Positions 34,486 to 42,739 of a DNA stretch of 64,000 nt are shown piece after piece; positions within the stretch are counted from its first letter, which is position 1; each line of letters begins with the position of its first letter. The notes beneath the pieces were generated by a model, which was not told the DNA's origin, did no database searches, and saw only the letters and a program-made list of their open reading frames with translations. A program made the position numbers and the translations under genes. Origin of the DNA: JANJUB01 sp964586225 (GTDB lineage Bacteria > Armatimonadota > Fimbriimonadia > Fimbriimonadales > Fimbriimonadaceae); contig CAZPHD010000007.1 in assembly GCA_964586225.1 (NCBI GenBank), positions 20,184-84,183 on the forward strand. The letters run 5' to 3'.

Positions 34486-36347
34486 GGGAGCGGCAGCCCC
34501 ATCGCCGACAGCCACTCGCGATGCTTGGCCACCCGCGTCGCCACATCAGAAGCCAGATTGAACGGTCGGCCGCGCGCATCAATGATGATGCCCACCATGC
34601 CGCCCTCAAGCTTCTTGGTGATCGGCTTACCCTTGCCCGCGCCAAGATCAAAGCTCTTGCCCGGCTCAAGCGTCACGTCCTTGAACTCGCCTTTGCCGCA
34701 CGGAATGACCTTGATCGCGCCATAAGGCACGGCCTCGTTCACGCCGCTGCCGCTGACCGTCACCGCAGTCTCACCCGGCTTGCCGTTGCCGATCGGTGAA
34801 ACACAGTCGCCGATCTTGACGATACAGTCGTACTCGAACACCTGTTTAGCCGCCTCATAGAAGTGCTGCGAGAGCACGCCCAGGTGCGGCGTCATGAAGA
34901 TCGAGTCGACGGTCAGCATCGTCACGCCTTCCGGCTGATAAGCATCCATCATCATCAGCGCCGATTGAGCGCGTTGCGGAGCGTGGGAAAGCACCCCGCC
35001 CGATCCGATGATGAGATCGAGTTCCATCATCTTGATGAGCGACTCGTTGCTTGAGGTCTGGTCGAAGATCTGACCCACGTCGCGCTGCTGCTGAACGCCC
35101 GCGAGGCCGCGAGCCAGCGTCTTGTGATGCTCGAAGGCGAGCCTCAGCGCCTCGCGCGCCACCGCGTGCTCAATCAGCAGGTCCTCATAGGTGTGCGGAA
35201 TCGTCGTCGGGCGGATCATCTTGTTCCGCAGTCGATTGCGCACTTCCGCGGGGTCGATCTCGAACGGCAGCCAGCGGGCGATGTTGTCGATTCCCGCTTC
35301 CTTGAGCACGTTACAGATCGAGTAGCTCATGCCGAGGTTGGCCGAGACCGTGCGATTGTAAATGCGCTCGCTCTCGCTCTTGAACACCGAGAACACGTCC
35401 GTCGTCGCGCCGCCAATGTCCACACCGAGCAAGTTGATCTTCTCGTTTTCGGCGTACTCCTTCAGGAGCTTGCCTACCGCGTTTGGCGTGGCCATGATCT
35501 CTTCGCTCGTCCATTCGAGGAGCTTGGAGTAGCCAGGCGCCTGCTGCATAACGTGCTCGAGGAACATCTCGTGAATCTCCTCGCGGGCCGGGCCGAGAAC
35601 CTCGCGGTCCAGCGTCGGGCGAAGGTTGTCCACCGGCTTGAACTCGATCGTTTCGCCGAGGACCTGATCCACCTTGCCCCGCGCATCCTTGTTGCCCGCA
35701 TAGATCACCGGCAACTTCATGTCGCCAAATCGGGGCTTCGGGTCGGCACGGCGCACGACTTCCGCCATCTCGATCAGGTGCGACTCGGTGCCGCCATCCG
35801 TGCCGCCCGACATGAGAATGATGTCCGGGCGAAGCTGGCGCAGCCGCTCGACTTTCTGATAGTCCTTGCGCCCGTCATCAACGGCGAGGGTGTCCATGAG
35901 GATCGCGCCCGCACCCAGCGCCGCGCGCTCGGCCGATTCCGCCGACATCGTCTTCACAACGCCCGCGACCATCATCTGCAAACCGCCACCCGCCGAGCTC
36001 GTCGAGACGTAGATGTCCGAGGCATCGTTCGGCGTGGTCCGCTCATCGTTCTTAACGCCTTCCTTCTCCAGCCGCCAAACGCGCCCATCCTTGAGCAGAT
36101 TTCTCCGCCCAGAGACAAAGCCCTCACGCTCTACCGCAGGATCAAGCTGCTCGGTAACTTCTTCGAGCTCGGTGATCGCGTTGATCACGCCGATGGTCAC
36201 ATCCTCGAAGGGCCGCTCAACGGTCGTGGGAGCTTCGCCGCGAGCAACTAGGCGGTACTGCCCCTGCGGGTTCCGCTCGATGAGAATGGACTTGGTCGTC
36301 GTTGACCCACAGTCGGTGGCCACAATGCGCAGATAGTCTTTCGACAT
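34482..36347 (-). CDS. glmL: Glutamate mutase accessory protein GlmL (MutL) family
   Basis: A 621-residue ASKHA-fold ATPase of the GlmL/MutL family, which acts as reactivating chaperone for B12-dependent glutamate or ornithine mutases. Phosphate 1 is ATDCGSTTTKSILIER at residues 10-25. The central LLGVDIGGATTDVFSVF is a second nucleotide-contact motif, and IGSGGVLSHAPQRAQ follows. It is longer than many GlmL proteins. No mutase (glmES) or OraE-type gene is adjacent, so its client is uncertain. CATAAT 15 bases before the ATG is a likely -10 box in the divergent promoter with the S10 peptidase. Confidence 0.88.
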   Translation of the reverse strand: MSKDYLRIVATDCGSTTTKSILIERNPQGQYRLVARGEAPTTVERPFEDVTIGVINAITELEEVTEQLDPAVEREGFVSGRRNLLKDGRVWRLEKEGVKNDERTTPNDASDIYVSTSSAGGGLQMMVAGVVKTMSAESAERAALGAGAILMDTLAVDDGRKDYQKVERLRQLRPDIILMSGGTDGGTESHLIEMAEVVRRADPKPRFGDMKLPVIYAGNKDARGKVDQVLGETIEFKPVDNLRPTLDREVLGPAREEIHEMFLEHVMQQAPGYSKLLEWTSEEIMATPNAVGKLLKEYAENEKINLLGVDIGGATTDVFSVFKSESERIYNRTVSANLGMSYSICNVLKEAGIDNIARWLPFEIDPAEVRNRLRNKMIRPTTIPHTYEDLLIEHAVAREALRLAFEHHKTLARGLAGVQQQRDVGQIFDQTSSNESLIKMMELDLIIGSGGVLSHAPQRAQSALMMMDAYQPEGVTMLTVDSIFMTPHLGVLSQHFYEAAKQVFEYDCIVKIGDCVSPIGNGKPGETAVTVSGSGVNEAVPYGAIKVIPCGKGEFKDVTLEPGKSFDLGAGKGKPITKKLEGGMVGIIIDARGRPFNLASDVATRVAKHREWLSAMGLPLP

Positions 36348-36385
36348 ATCTGGTCATTATGATCAATCCGGGGTAAGTTCGACGC

Positions 36386-37816
36386 ATGGCAGAAGAAGCT
36401 CCCAAACCCGCCGAGATTCCGGCCGAGTTCACCGCCGCCCCGATTGTCACCGAACACAAGAGCGGCAAGCTCGAATACACCGTCACCACGGGCATGCTCC
36501 CGATCAAGAACAAGACCGGCGAAGTTGAGGCGGGCATGTTCTTCATGGCGTACACCAAGAAGGGCGTCGAGCCCGGCACGCGCCCGCTGATGTTCTCCTT
36601 CAATGGCGGCCCCGGCTCGTCGTCGGTGTGGCTCCACTTGGGCGCGCTGGGTCCGAAGCGCGTCCCCATGATGAAGGAGGGCCACCTGCCGCCTGCTCCC
36701 TACCGCCTCGAAGACAACCCCCACACGTGGCTCCACGACACCGACATCGTGTTCATCGACCCCGTCGGAACCGGCTACAGCCGCCCCGCGAAGCCCGAGC
36801 TGGGTGAGAAGTTCTGGAGCCTCAAGGGCGACATCGAATCCGTCGGCGAGTTCATCCGGCTGTATCTCTCGCGCTACCAGCGCTGGTCGTCGCCGCTCTA
36901 TCTCGTCGGCGAAAGCTACGGGACCACCCGGGCCGCAGGACTATCGGGACACCTCATTGAGCACGGCATCGCCTTCAATGGCATCTTGCTCGTGTCGAGC
37001 ATCCTCAACTTCCAAACCGCCGACTTCACCCCCGGCAACGATGCGCCGTACGTCCTGTTCTTGCCGACCTACGCGGCAACCGCCCACTACCACGGCCTCG
37101 CGGGCAAACGGCGCGCCCTCCGAGGATTCCTTTCCGAAGTCGAGCGGTTCTCCGCAACCGAGTACACCCTCGCCCTGCAGAAGGGCGACTCGCTTCCCGC
37201 GCCCGAGCGCCGACGCATTATCCAAAAGCTCGCCACGTTCACCGGCCTGCGACCTGAGTACATCGATCAAGCCGACCTGCGCATCAACATCCACCAGTTC
37301 TGCAAAGAACTGCTGCGCGCCAAGAAGCAAACCGTCGGCCGCCTCGACTCGCGATTCACCGGTCTCGACCGCCTCGCCATCGGCCAGAGCCCCGACTACG
37401 ACCCCAGCATGACCGCCATCCGCCCGCCCTATACCGCGATGCTGAATGACTACGTCAGCCGCGAACTTGGCTACCAGACCGACACGCCGTACTATATCCT
37501 CGGCGGCGAGGAGAAGCTCTGGGAGCGATGGGACTGGGGCTCGGCTCGCAAAGGCCACCCCGACACCAGCGAATCGCTCCGCTCGGCGATGGCGAAGAAC
37601 CCCTACATGAAGGTGTTTGTGGCGTCGGGATTCTATGACCTCGCGACGCCGTACTTCGCGACGTACTACACCCTCGATCACATGGGCCTGACCACCGAGC
37701 AGCGCCGCCAAGTCGTCTGTGAGGAGTATGCCGCCGGGCACATGATGTACATCCACGAGGACATGCTGAAGAAGCTCCACCAGGACGTCACCGCCTTCCT
37801 CGCCACCACCCGATGA
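36386..37816 (+). CDS. S10 family serine carboxypeptidase
   Basis: A 476-residue serine carboxypeptidase-like protein. FSFNGGPGSSSVWLHLGALG carries the oxyanion loop. The nucleophile is in LVGESYGTTRAAGL, the aspartate in VASGFYDLATPYF, and the histidine in EYAAGHMMYIHED. There is no N-terminal signal peptide (MAEEAPKPAEIPAEF), so a cytoplasmic location or non-classical export is implied. A TAAGTT box lies 12 bases before the ATG. The gene overlaps pxpB by ATGA (37813-37816). Peptidase plus 5-oxoproline handling suggests peptide salvage. Confidence 0.9.
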   Translation: MAEEAPKPAEIPAEFTAAPIVTEHKSGKLEYTVTTGMLPIKNKTGEVEAGMFFMAYTKKGVEPGTRPLMFSFNGGPGSSSVWLHLGALGPKRVPMMKEGHLPPAPYRLEDNPHTWLHDTDIVFIDPVGTGYSRPAKPELGEKFWSLKGDIESVGEFIRLYLSRYQRWSSPLYLVGESYGTTRAAGLSGHLIEHGIAFNGILLVSSILNFQTADFTPGNDAPYVLFLPTYAATAHYHGLAGKRRALRGFLSEVERFSATEYTLALQKGDSLPAPERRRIIQKLATFTGLRPEYIDQADLRINIHQFCKELLRAKKQTVGRLDSRFTGLDRLAIGQSPDYDPSMTAIRPPYTAMLNDYVSRELGYQTDTPYYILGGEEKLWERWDWGSARKGHPDTSESLRSAMAKNPYMKVFVASGFYDLATPYFATYYTLDHMGLTTEQRRQVVCEEYAAGHMMYIHEDMLKKLHQDVTAFLATTR

Positions 37817-38397
37817 CGATCGAGCCCCTCGGCGACCGCGCCTATATCGTTCGGAGCCTCTCGGCTCCAGCGTGGCAGGTCGCCGAGGCTTGGCGTCAGG
37901 CTCGGCTGACGGGCGTCAGCGAGGTCGTCGCCGCCTACGATACCGTCGTCCTCTATACGGAGCCTGGGTTTGACCCGAGCGTGCTTCGGGAGGGCGTTGC
38001 TCCGTCAACGCCACCAACACCCCTCGTCGAAATCCCCGTCCGCTACGATGGCCCCGACCTCGATGAGGTTGCCGAGCGACTCGGATGGACCACCAGCCAA
38101 GTCATCGAAGCCCATACCTCCGCAATCTACACCTGCTACGCCATCGGCTTCTGCCCCGGATTCCCCTACCTCGGCTACATCGAAGGGCCCCTCGGCACCC
38201 TTGGACGCCGAGCCGAGCCCCGCGTGCGCGTCGCCCCCGGATCGGTGGCCATCGCGGGCCGTCAAACCGGCATCTATCCGCTCGAACGCCCCGGCGGATG
38301 GTGGCTCCTGGGCACGACCGACCACCGCATCGTTGACCTGAGCGAGGCCTTCTTTGCTTTCCAACCGGGAGATCGCGTGCGCTTCGTCGCGACCTGA
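37813..38397 (+). CDS. pxpB: 5-oxoprolinase subunit B (KipI family)
   Basis: A 194-residue PxpB/KipI-type protein. ISVRYDGPDLDEVAERLGW-like IPVRYDGPDLDEVAERLGWT leads to CYAIGFCPGFPYLGYIEG. RVRVAPGSVAIAGRQTGIYP and RPGGWWLLGTTDHRI complete the family core. PxpABC together convert 5-oxoproline to glutamate with ATP. PxpA and PxpC are not present here, so either they are elsewhere or this copy has another role. It overlaps the S10 peptidase gene by 4 bases; the GH130 gene follows after 16 bases. Confidence 0.9.
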   Translation: MTIEPLGDRAYIVRSLSAPAWQVAEAWRQARLTGVSEVVAAYDTVVLYTEPGFDPSVLREGVAPSTPPTPLVEIPVRYDGPDLDEVAERLGWTTSQVIEAHTSAIYTCYAIGFCPGFPYLGYIEGPLGTLGRRAEPRVRVAPGSVAIAGRQTGIYPLERPGGWWLLGTTDHRIVDLSEAFFAFQPGDRVRFVAT

Positions 38398-38413
38398 TGC
38401 CAACATCTCAGTC

Positions 38414-39364
38414 ATGTCCTTCCCCTGGGAACCTCGACCCACGAACCTGCAAGTCCCGGTCTGGCGATACTCCGCCAACCCGATCATTCAGCGCGATGCC
38501 CTCCCGGCCAGCAACTCCATCTTCAACTCCGCCGCCGTCAAGTTCGGCGATGGCTACGCGGGCGTGTTCCGATGCGACAACCAGCACCGCGAGATGCGGC
38601 TCCATGCCGGATTTAGCCCCGATGGCCTGAACTGGAGCATCGAGCCCGAGCCCATCGTCTGGAACATCCCCGACCCCGAGGTCTTAGCCCCCGAATACGG
38701 CTATGACCCGCGCGTCGTGTGGATTGAGGATCGCTACTATGTGACCTGGTGCAACGGCTTCCACGGCCCCACCATCGGCCTCGGCTACACCCATGACTTC
38801 CGCGAGTTCACGATGGTTGAGAATGCCCTGTTGCCCTACAACCGAAACGGCGTACTCTTCCCGCGCCGGGTGAACGGGCGCTACCTCATGCTCAGCCGTC
38901 CCAGCGACCGCGGTCACACCCCCTTCGGCGACATCTTCCTTTCGCAGAGCGAAGACTTGATCCACTGGGGCCGACACCGATTCGTGATGCAGCCGGTCGA
39001 GCCTTGGGAGTTGACCAAGATCGGCGCCGGGCCGGTCCCGATCGAGACGCCCGAGGGCTGGCTACTGATCTATCACGGCGTGCTCACCAGTTGTAGCGGC
39101 TACGTGTATCACTGGGGAGCGGCACTGTTAGATCTGGACCAACCTTGGCGGGTGATCGCCCGCGGTCGACCGTATCTGATGTCGCCGCAACGACTCTATG
39201 AGCAGGCAGGCGACGTGCCGAATGTGGTGTTCCCCTGTGCGGCGCTCCATGATGAGGCGACGGGACGACTGGCGATCTACTACGGCGGCGCGGATACGGT
39301 GACGTGCGTGGCGTTTGCGCAAGTGGACGAGTTGGTGGACTGGGTGAAGTCGCACTCGGCATAG
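38414..39364 (+). CDS. Glycoside hydrolase family 130 (mannoside phosphorylase-like)
   Basis: A 316-residue five-bladed propeller enzyme. It shows NSIFNSAAVKFGDGYAGVFR, PEYGYDPRVVWIEDRYYVTW, RNGVLFPRRVNGRYLMLSRP and TPEGWLLIYHG-like ETPEGWLLIYHGVLTS. GH130 enzymes phosphorolyse beta-1,4- or beta-1,2-linked mannosides, using an Asp as acid; D in the GYDPRV block fits. There is no signal peptide, so it acts on imported oligosaccharides. ATG 38414 starts directly before the first conserved strand. A 460-base gap follows. Confidence 0.88.
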   Translation: MSFPWEPRPTNLQVPVWRYSANPIIQRDALPASNSIFNSAAVKFGDGYAGVFRCDNQHREMRLHAGFSPDGLNWSIEPEPIVWNIPDPEVLAPEYGYDPRVVWIEDRYYVTWCNGFHGPTIGLGYTHDFREFTMVENALLPYNRNGVLFPRRVNGRYLMLSRPSDRGHTPFGDIFLSQSEDLIHWGRHRFVMQPVEPWELTKIGAGPVPIETPEGWLLIYHGVLTSCSGYVYHWGAALLDLDQPWRVIARGRPYLMSPQRLYEQAGDVPNVVFPCAALHDEATGRLAIYYGGADTVTCVAFAQVDELVDWVKSHSA

Positions 39365-39822
39365 CTTCCGTCTTGGAGCGCTTCGGGAAAAGGGGAAGTC
39401 CTGATCGAGTCACCCTGCAGGCGGTCAGAAAAGTATTAAAAGTTTAGAGAAGTCCTTTAAAACCGCCTCGAAGGGCGTTGCAGGCGCCATGAACGGCGAT
39501 AAATCTCAGATTCAACGCCACTATTTGCACTTTCATCTCGATTCTTTGCACTTTCAAATGCTTTCTTGACACTTGCATCTCGCTTCTTGGCCCATTTGGA
39601 TGATTTCTTGGCCACTATGGATGGCTTCCGTCTACTTATAGATGCCTTCCGGCAACTTATGCATGGCTTCCGGCCAGTTTCGCGGGTTGGTTTCTGGCCG
39701 CGTAGGGCGTTCGCCAGTCCACGGCTCCCCCTCAAATCAGATTTGCGGGCAGTCTCCGAGCAGTTGCGGGCTCACACGCAACTCGCGCGGCTCCGACTTC
39801 AAACTCCAAGTAACATCTCCTC
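39365..39822. other. Gene-free interval with inverted repeat and repeat array
   Basis: AGGCGGT (39419-39425) and ACCGCCT (39462-39468) flank an A/T-rich loop containing several TTAAA stretches. A 21-bp degenerate array follows (39527-39671). At the right end TAACAT (39811-39816) lies 12 bases before the next ATG. A 92-codon minus-strand frame crosses the array but has no ribosome site and low-complexity content, so I do not call it. Confidence 0.6.
39527..39671. repeat. Degenerate 21-bp tandem repeat, about seven units
   Basis: Units begin at 39527, 39548, 39568, 39589, 39610, 39630 and 39651, each 20 or 21 bases. They follow the plus-strand pattern G-[GC]-C-A-C/A-[TA]-TT-N-5-7-CTTCC (or CTTCTT). 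Identity decays from right (CTTCC ends) to left (CTTCTT ends), as expected of an old tandem amplification. The period equals two helical turns of DNA. Confidence 0.75.
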
Positions 39823-40521
39823 ATGCTGCCGCGCCTATTGAAGCTCACGAGCACCCACTCCTTTGAAGAGCAGGATGGTAGCGTGCGGGTTCGGGGTATC
39901 GAACAGGATCGTGCAGACGTGATCCTCTACCTGGAGATCATTGAAGGCAACCAGTCCACTCCGGTCGAAGTCCGAGCCGAAGCCGTTCGCGCGCACCGTG
40001 TCATCACGCCAGACGCCGGTGATGTGACGCTCACCTCTGACCATCCGGTTCTCTGGCCCTATGCCCACGCATCGAGCGAACTGTACTTCCGAGGCAAGCC
40101 CGATGACGTCATGTCTGTGGTAGGGGCGCTCGTGGTCGCTCATGCCCAACTCGTGGGGTCTTGGTTACCTACAAGGGGCTGGTTCTCGGCCAACGACCGT
40201 CTCCAGAACCCAACGACTCTGGCCGAAGTGCTCCAGGGTGGGCACGGTCTGCTGTCGTCCGGTCCGGTGATCCTGCTCGACGCTTATGCCCGAGTGCTGG
40301 ATGATTACGGCATCGAACACTCGAGGCTCGAGACCAAGGCACCTTCTTGGTGGGATGGTGAGACTTGGCGGCCGGAAACCGAGAAGTTGCACGCGCTTAT
40401 CATCGGCGAGTCCTACGTGATCGCACCGAGGTTTACTGAAGACTACAAACCAGGAGGACTCCAGAAACTATGGGATGGGCTACGCACTACATTGCCAAGC
40501 TCGAAGCGGGAGAGACGGTAG
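39823..40521 (+). CDS. Unknown protein, first gene of an overlapping operon
   Basis: A 232-residue soluble protein I do not recognise. Its beta-rich first half (SVRVRGIEQDRADVILYLEI, VEVRAEAVRAHRV) has no catalytic motif. The second half contains LPTRGWFSANDRLQNP and PSWWDGETWRPETEKLHAL. TAACAT lies 12 bases before the ATG with no Shine-Dalgarno, so it is probably leaderless. Its last 52 bases overlap the S24-like gene, which implies tight coupling. Confidence 0.6.
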   Translation: MLPRLLKLTSTHSFEEQDGSVRVRGIEQDRADVILYLEIIEGNQSTPVEVRAEAVRAHRVITPDAGDVTLTSDHPVLWPYAHASSELYFRGKPDDVMSVVGALVVAHAQLVGSWLPTRGWFSANDRLQNPTTLAEVLQGGHGLLSSGPVILLDAYARVLDDYGIEHSRLETKAPSWWDGETWRPETEKLHALIIGESYVIAPRFTEDYKPGGLQKLWDGLRTTLPSSKRERR

Positions 40522-40775
40522 CGTTTCGCCCGCGCGGAAACTCGATGGTCGGCAAAGTCGATTCCGGGCAGCTGTGTACGGTCGAGCCGATTGTGGATCA
40601 CTCCACGCTCGAAGTCGGGGACATCGTCCTGTGTAAGGTTGGCGGGTATCAATATTTGCACTTGATCAAGGCGATCCAAGGCGATCGCTTCCAGATTGGG
40701 AATAATCGTGGACGGATCAACGGCTGGATCGGGGCGAACCGAATCTATGGAAAGTGCGTGAAGGTGGAGTCATGA
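40470..40775 (+). CDS. Minimal S24/LexA-like peptidase domain protein
   Basis: A 101-residue protein consisting only of an S24-type fold: VAFRPRGNSMVGKVDSGQLC, then STLEVGDIVLCKVGGYQYLH, LIKAIQGDRFQIGNNRGRI and YGKCVKVE. Ser25 (GNSM) and Lys67 (LIKAI) fit the Ser-Lys dyad of LexA and phage repressors. There is no DNA-binding domain and no membrane segment. GGAGG lies upstream inside the preceding gene. It overlaps the next gene by ATGA. It may process a partner in this operon, or simply bind it. Confidence 0.68.
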   Translation: MGWATHYIAKLEAGETVAFRPRGNSMVGKVDSGQLCTVEPIVDHSTLEVGDIVLCKVGGYQYLHLIKAIQGDRFQIGNNRGRINGWIGANRIYGKCVKVES

Positions 40776-41200
40776 GCAAGAAGGGCTATCGGCTGTTGTT
40801 GGTGTTCAACGTCCTGGCCTTGCTGTCAGCAGTAATGATCGACATCGCCTTTCCAGCGCTCATCCCTGACGTCTACCTCGAGGCGCAGGAATACCATGAG
40901 GCGTCGCATGCCGACAGCCCTGCGCTCTTGGTCTTCTTCTTTGCTCTGATCATCTCTATCTTCGTCTCTCTGTATGGACTCTTTGCCTTCCGCTATTGGG
41001 CGCCGAAGTTCGCACTTGCCACGACCATGCTGGGTGTGGTCGCGAGCGTGTTCCTAAGTCCGTCTCTCATTTCAAGCCCGGCGGAGGCAATCTCTGAGCT
41101 ATCCTCTTACACATGGGGGGCGTGCCTCGTGCTGGCCTTCGTCCCACCCTACAGCCACTGGTTCAAGCGCGAATCGCCGCAACCCGACCCTCAGATATGA
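40772..41200 (+). CDS. Small integral membrane protein, unknown
   Basis: A 142-residue protein with four predicted membrane segments: LLLVFNVLALLSAVMIDIAF, ALLVFFFALIISIFVSLYGL, KFALATTMLGVVASVFL and GACLVLAFVPPYSHW. The N-terminus is basic (MSKKGYR). No family is recognised. Its start overlaps the S24-like stop and its stop overlaps the next start (ATGA both times). The whole run from 39823 is therefore one translational unit. Confidence 0.65.
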   Translation: MSKKGYRLLLVFNVLALLSAVMIDIAFPALIPDVYLEAQEYHEASHADSPALLVFFFALIISIFVSLYGLFAFRYWAPKFALATTMLGVVASVFLSPSLISSPAEAISELSSYTWGACLVLAFVPPYSHWFKRESPQPDPQI

Positions 41201-42069
41201 AGCTGAGTCCGGAGTCCGACCGGCTGCCCGCCGAAGTCGTCGAGCACTTCCTGGACGGCAAGCGCCTCGTTCTTCAAGGTCCCCTCGAGGGCGCTGATCT
41301 TGCTGCCTACCTAGCCATCAGACGTCGACATTGGATCGGGCGAAATGTGGCGGTGATCGGCTTACCGGTTTGTCTAGCTCTGTTGATAGCCGCGTATGTC
41401 GTCGCGGTTCGGCTCGAGCCTGCAGTGTCCGTCGCATTTTACATCTTGCTCGTCTTGAGCAGCTTTGCAACTGCCTGGCATGCTGAAGTGTTTCCACTCT
41501 CGCGGGAGCCTGGTGATCTCCGGGTCTACGACGTCGAGACGACGAACGAACACGATGAAGTCGTCGTCGCCCAAGTGGTTCTGCCGGATGGGTGGCTTCT
41601 GCGACAGGACGGTGAGCGCGATATTCGTCCGTACGGCACCATTCTCACGGTCGTCTACCCTCCGGAGGCCGCCTATGGATTGTCGTCGGGGGCGGAACGA
41701 GACTTGACTCAAGCAGAGTGTGAGGAACTGCGACGCAGATTGAAGCCTTCCAGTCTCGGAGTCGGATGCTCGGTCTCCATCGCACTTGGTGGGATGCTGG
41801 GCATCATCGCGTTTCTTCTTAGCGATGAAACCGGCGTCGCGTTCCTCGGACTCGTGACGCTCGTGTACATCGCCATGTTTGGTGGCCTCGGCTGGATCCC
41901 GTTTCTGAAGTACACCCGGAGAATCCGACGCACCTTGCGCAATCCGAGAGTGCGTTGCGAGCGGTCGAAGGACGGATGGAACGAACTTCTGATCGCAACC
42001 GGTGAAGTGTGGACCATTGAGGGCCAGCCCGCCGACTGGCGCAAGACCGACGGTGACCCGGCGACTTAG
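41197..42069 (+). CDS. Membrane protein with four hydrophobic segments, unknown
   Basis: A 290-residue protein. A soluble N-terminus (about 1-50) precedes a hairpin of two membrane segments (VAVIGLPVCLALLIAAYVVA, AFYILLVLSSFATAWHA). A beta-rich middle domain follows (VVVAQVVLPDGWLLRQDG), then a second hairpin (SIALGGMLGIIAFLL, FLGLVTLVYIAMFGGLGWIP), then a basic C-terminal domain (YTRRIRRTLRNPRVRCERSK). I do not recognise it. It is last in the operon, with 55 bases to the convergent gene. Confidence 0.65.
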   Translation: MKLSPESDRLPAEVVEHFLDGKRLVLQGPLEGADLAAYLAIRRRHWIGRNVAVIGLPVCLALLIAAYVVAVRLEPAVSVAFYILLVLSSFATAWHAEVFPLSREPGDLRVYDVETTNEHDEVVVAQVVLPDGWLLRQDGERDIRPYGTILTVVYPPEAAYGLSSGAERDLTQAECEELRRRLKPSSLGVGCSVSIALGGMLGIIAFLLSDETGVAFLGLVTLVYIAMFGGLGWIPFLKYTRRIRRTLRNPRVRCERSKDGWNELLIATGEVWTIEGQPADWRKTDGDPAT

Positions 42070-42124
42070 CTCGGCGACTTGGGAGACGTTATCCACTCAA
42101 GTCGAGGAGCCCTCAGTGCCGGCT

Positions 42125-42688
42125 TTACCCCTCATCCGACTCTCGTAACTCCGACCACAACCAATCGAAGTGCTCGTGCAATCGCCTTGCGTCCGCGTCG
42201 AACTCCGAATTGTAGTGGTGGGTGTGCGGGCTCGGGATGCTGACCTCGGGAGCTTGATCAAGACCCAATCGCGCTAACGCCTGGGCGTATGAATCAGTGG
42301 GGCCGTATGCATAGATCAAGTCGTGCCGGTCATAGATCAGAGTGCCGGAGGGAGGATTCGGCGGGTCCACTGACGCGACCCAGAGATGCGCCCTCCCATC
42401 ACCCTCAAGGAACCCTCGAAACGTCTGCAGGAACTCATGAGCCTCCTCGCGAGTGAGCAAAGGGCTCTGATAGCGACCAGCATCGGCTTCACCACGAGGC
42501 ACCACGAGCACGTAGAGGATGAAGAATGGCTCGGGTAGGCAATCCGTCAGACTCAGCAGACAGTCCATGTGCTGACCGCTTGGAGCAACGACGAAGCGGG
42601 TCGACCCGTCCGAAAGCACTTCCCTTGCCCAGACGTTGGCGTAAGCATACGGGACATCGACATCGCCATCCACTCGGCCGAACTTCAC
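42125..42688 (-). CDS. Hypothetical protein
   Basis: A 187-residue soluble acidic protein without recognised domain. Features: FFILYVLVVPRGEADAGRYQ, HEFLQTFRGFLEGDGRAHLW, SGTLIYDRHDLIYAYGP and a His-rich SIPSPHTHHYNSEFDA. GTG 42688 is supported by GGAGG 7 bases upstream. It has the look of an immunity-like or DUF-type cytosolic protein, but that is only an impression. The M42 peptidase gene ends 51 bases upstream on the same strand. Confidence 0.62.
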   Translation of the reverse strand: MKFGRVDGDVDVPYAYANVWAREVLSDGSTRFVVAPSGQHMDCLLSLTDCLPEPFFILYVLVVPRGEADAGRYQSPLLTREEAHEFLQTFRGFLEGDGRAHLWVASVDPPNPPSGTLIYDRHDLIYAYGPTDSYAQALARLGLDQAPEVSIPSPHTHHYNSEFDADARRLHEHFDWLWSELRESDEG

Positions 42689-42739
42689 GGCCTACCTCCG
42701 AGCCCACCCGCGCTCACCGCGCCAATCCGAGCCATCCCC

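Noticed and set aside
35124..36251. 375-codon plus-strand frame opposite glmL
   Set aside because: It is the reverse strand of an intact, conserved gene, with composition typical of GC-rich antisense frames.
39527..39671. CRISPR array
   Set aside because: Units are 20-21 bases back to back, with no unique spacers, and no cas genes are nearby.
39457..39735. 92-codon minus-strand reading frame across the 21-bp repeats, giving basic heptad-like peptides
   Set aside because: It lacks a ribosome site, has low-complexity content that follows directly from the DNA repeat, and has no family resemblance. It is recorded as a repeat, not a gene.
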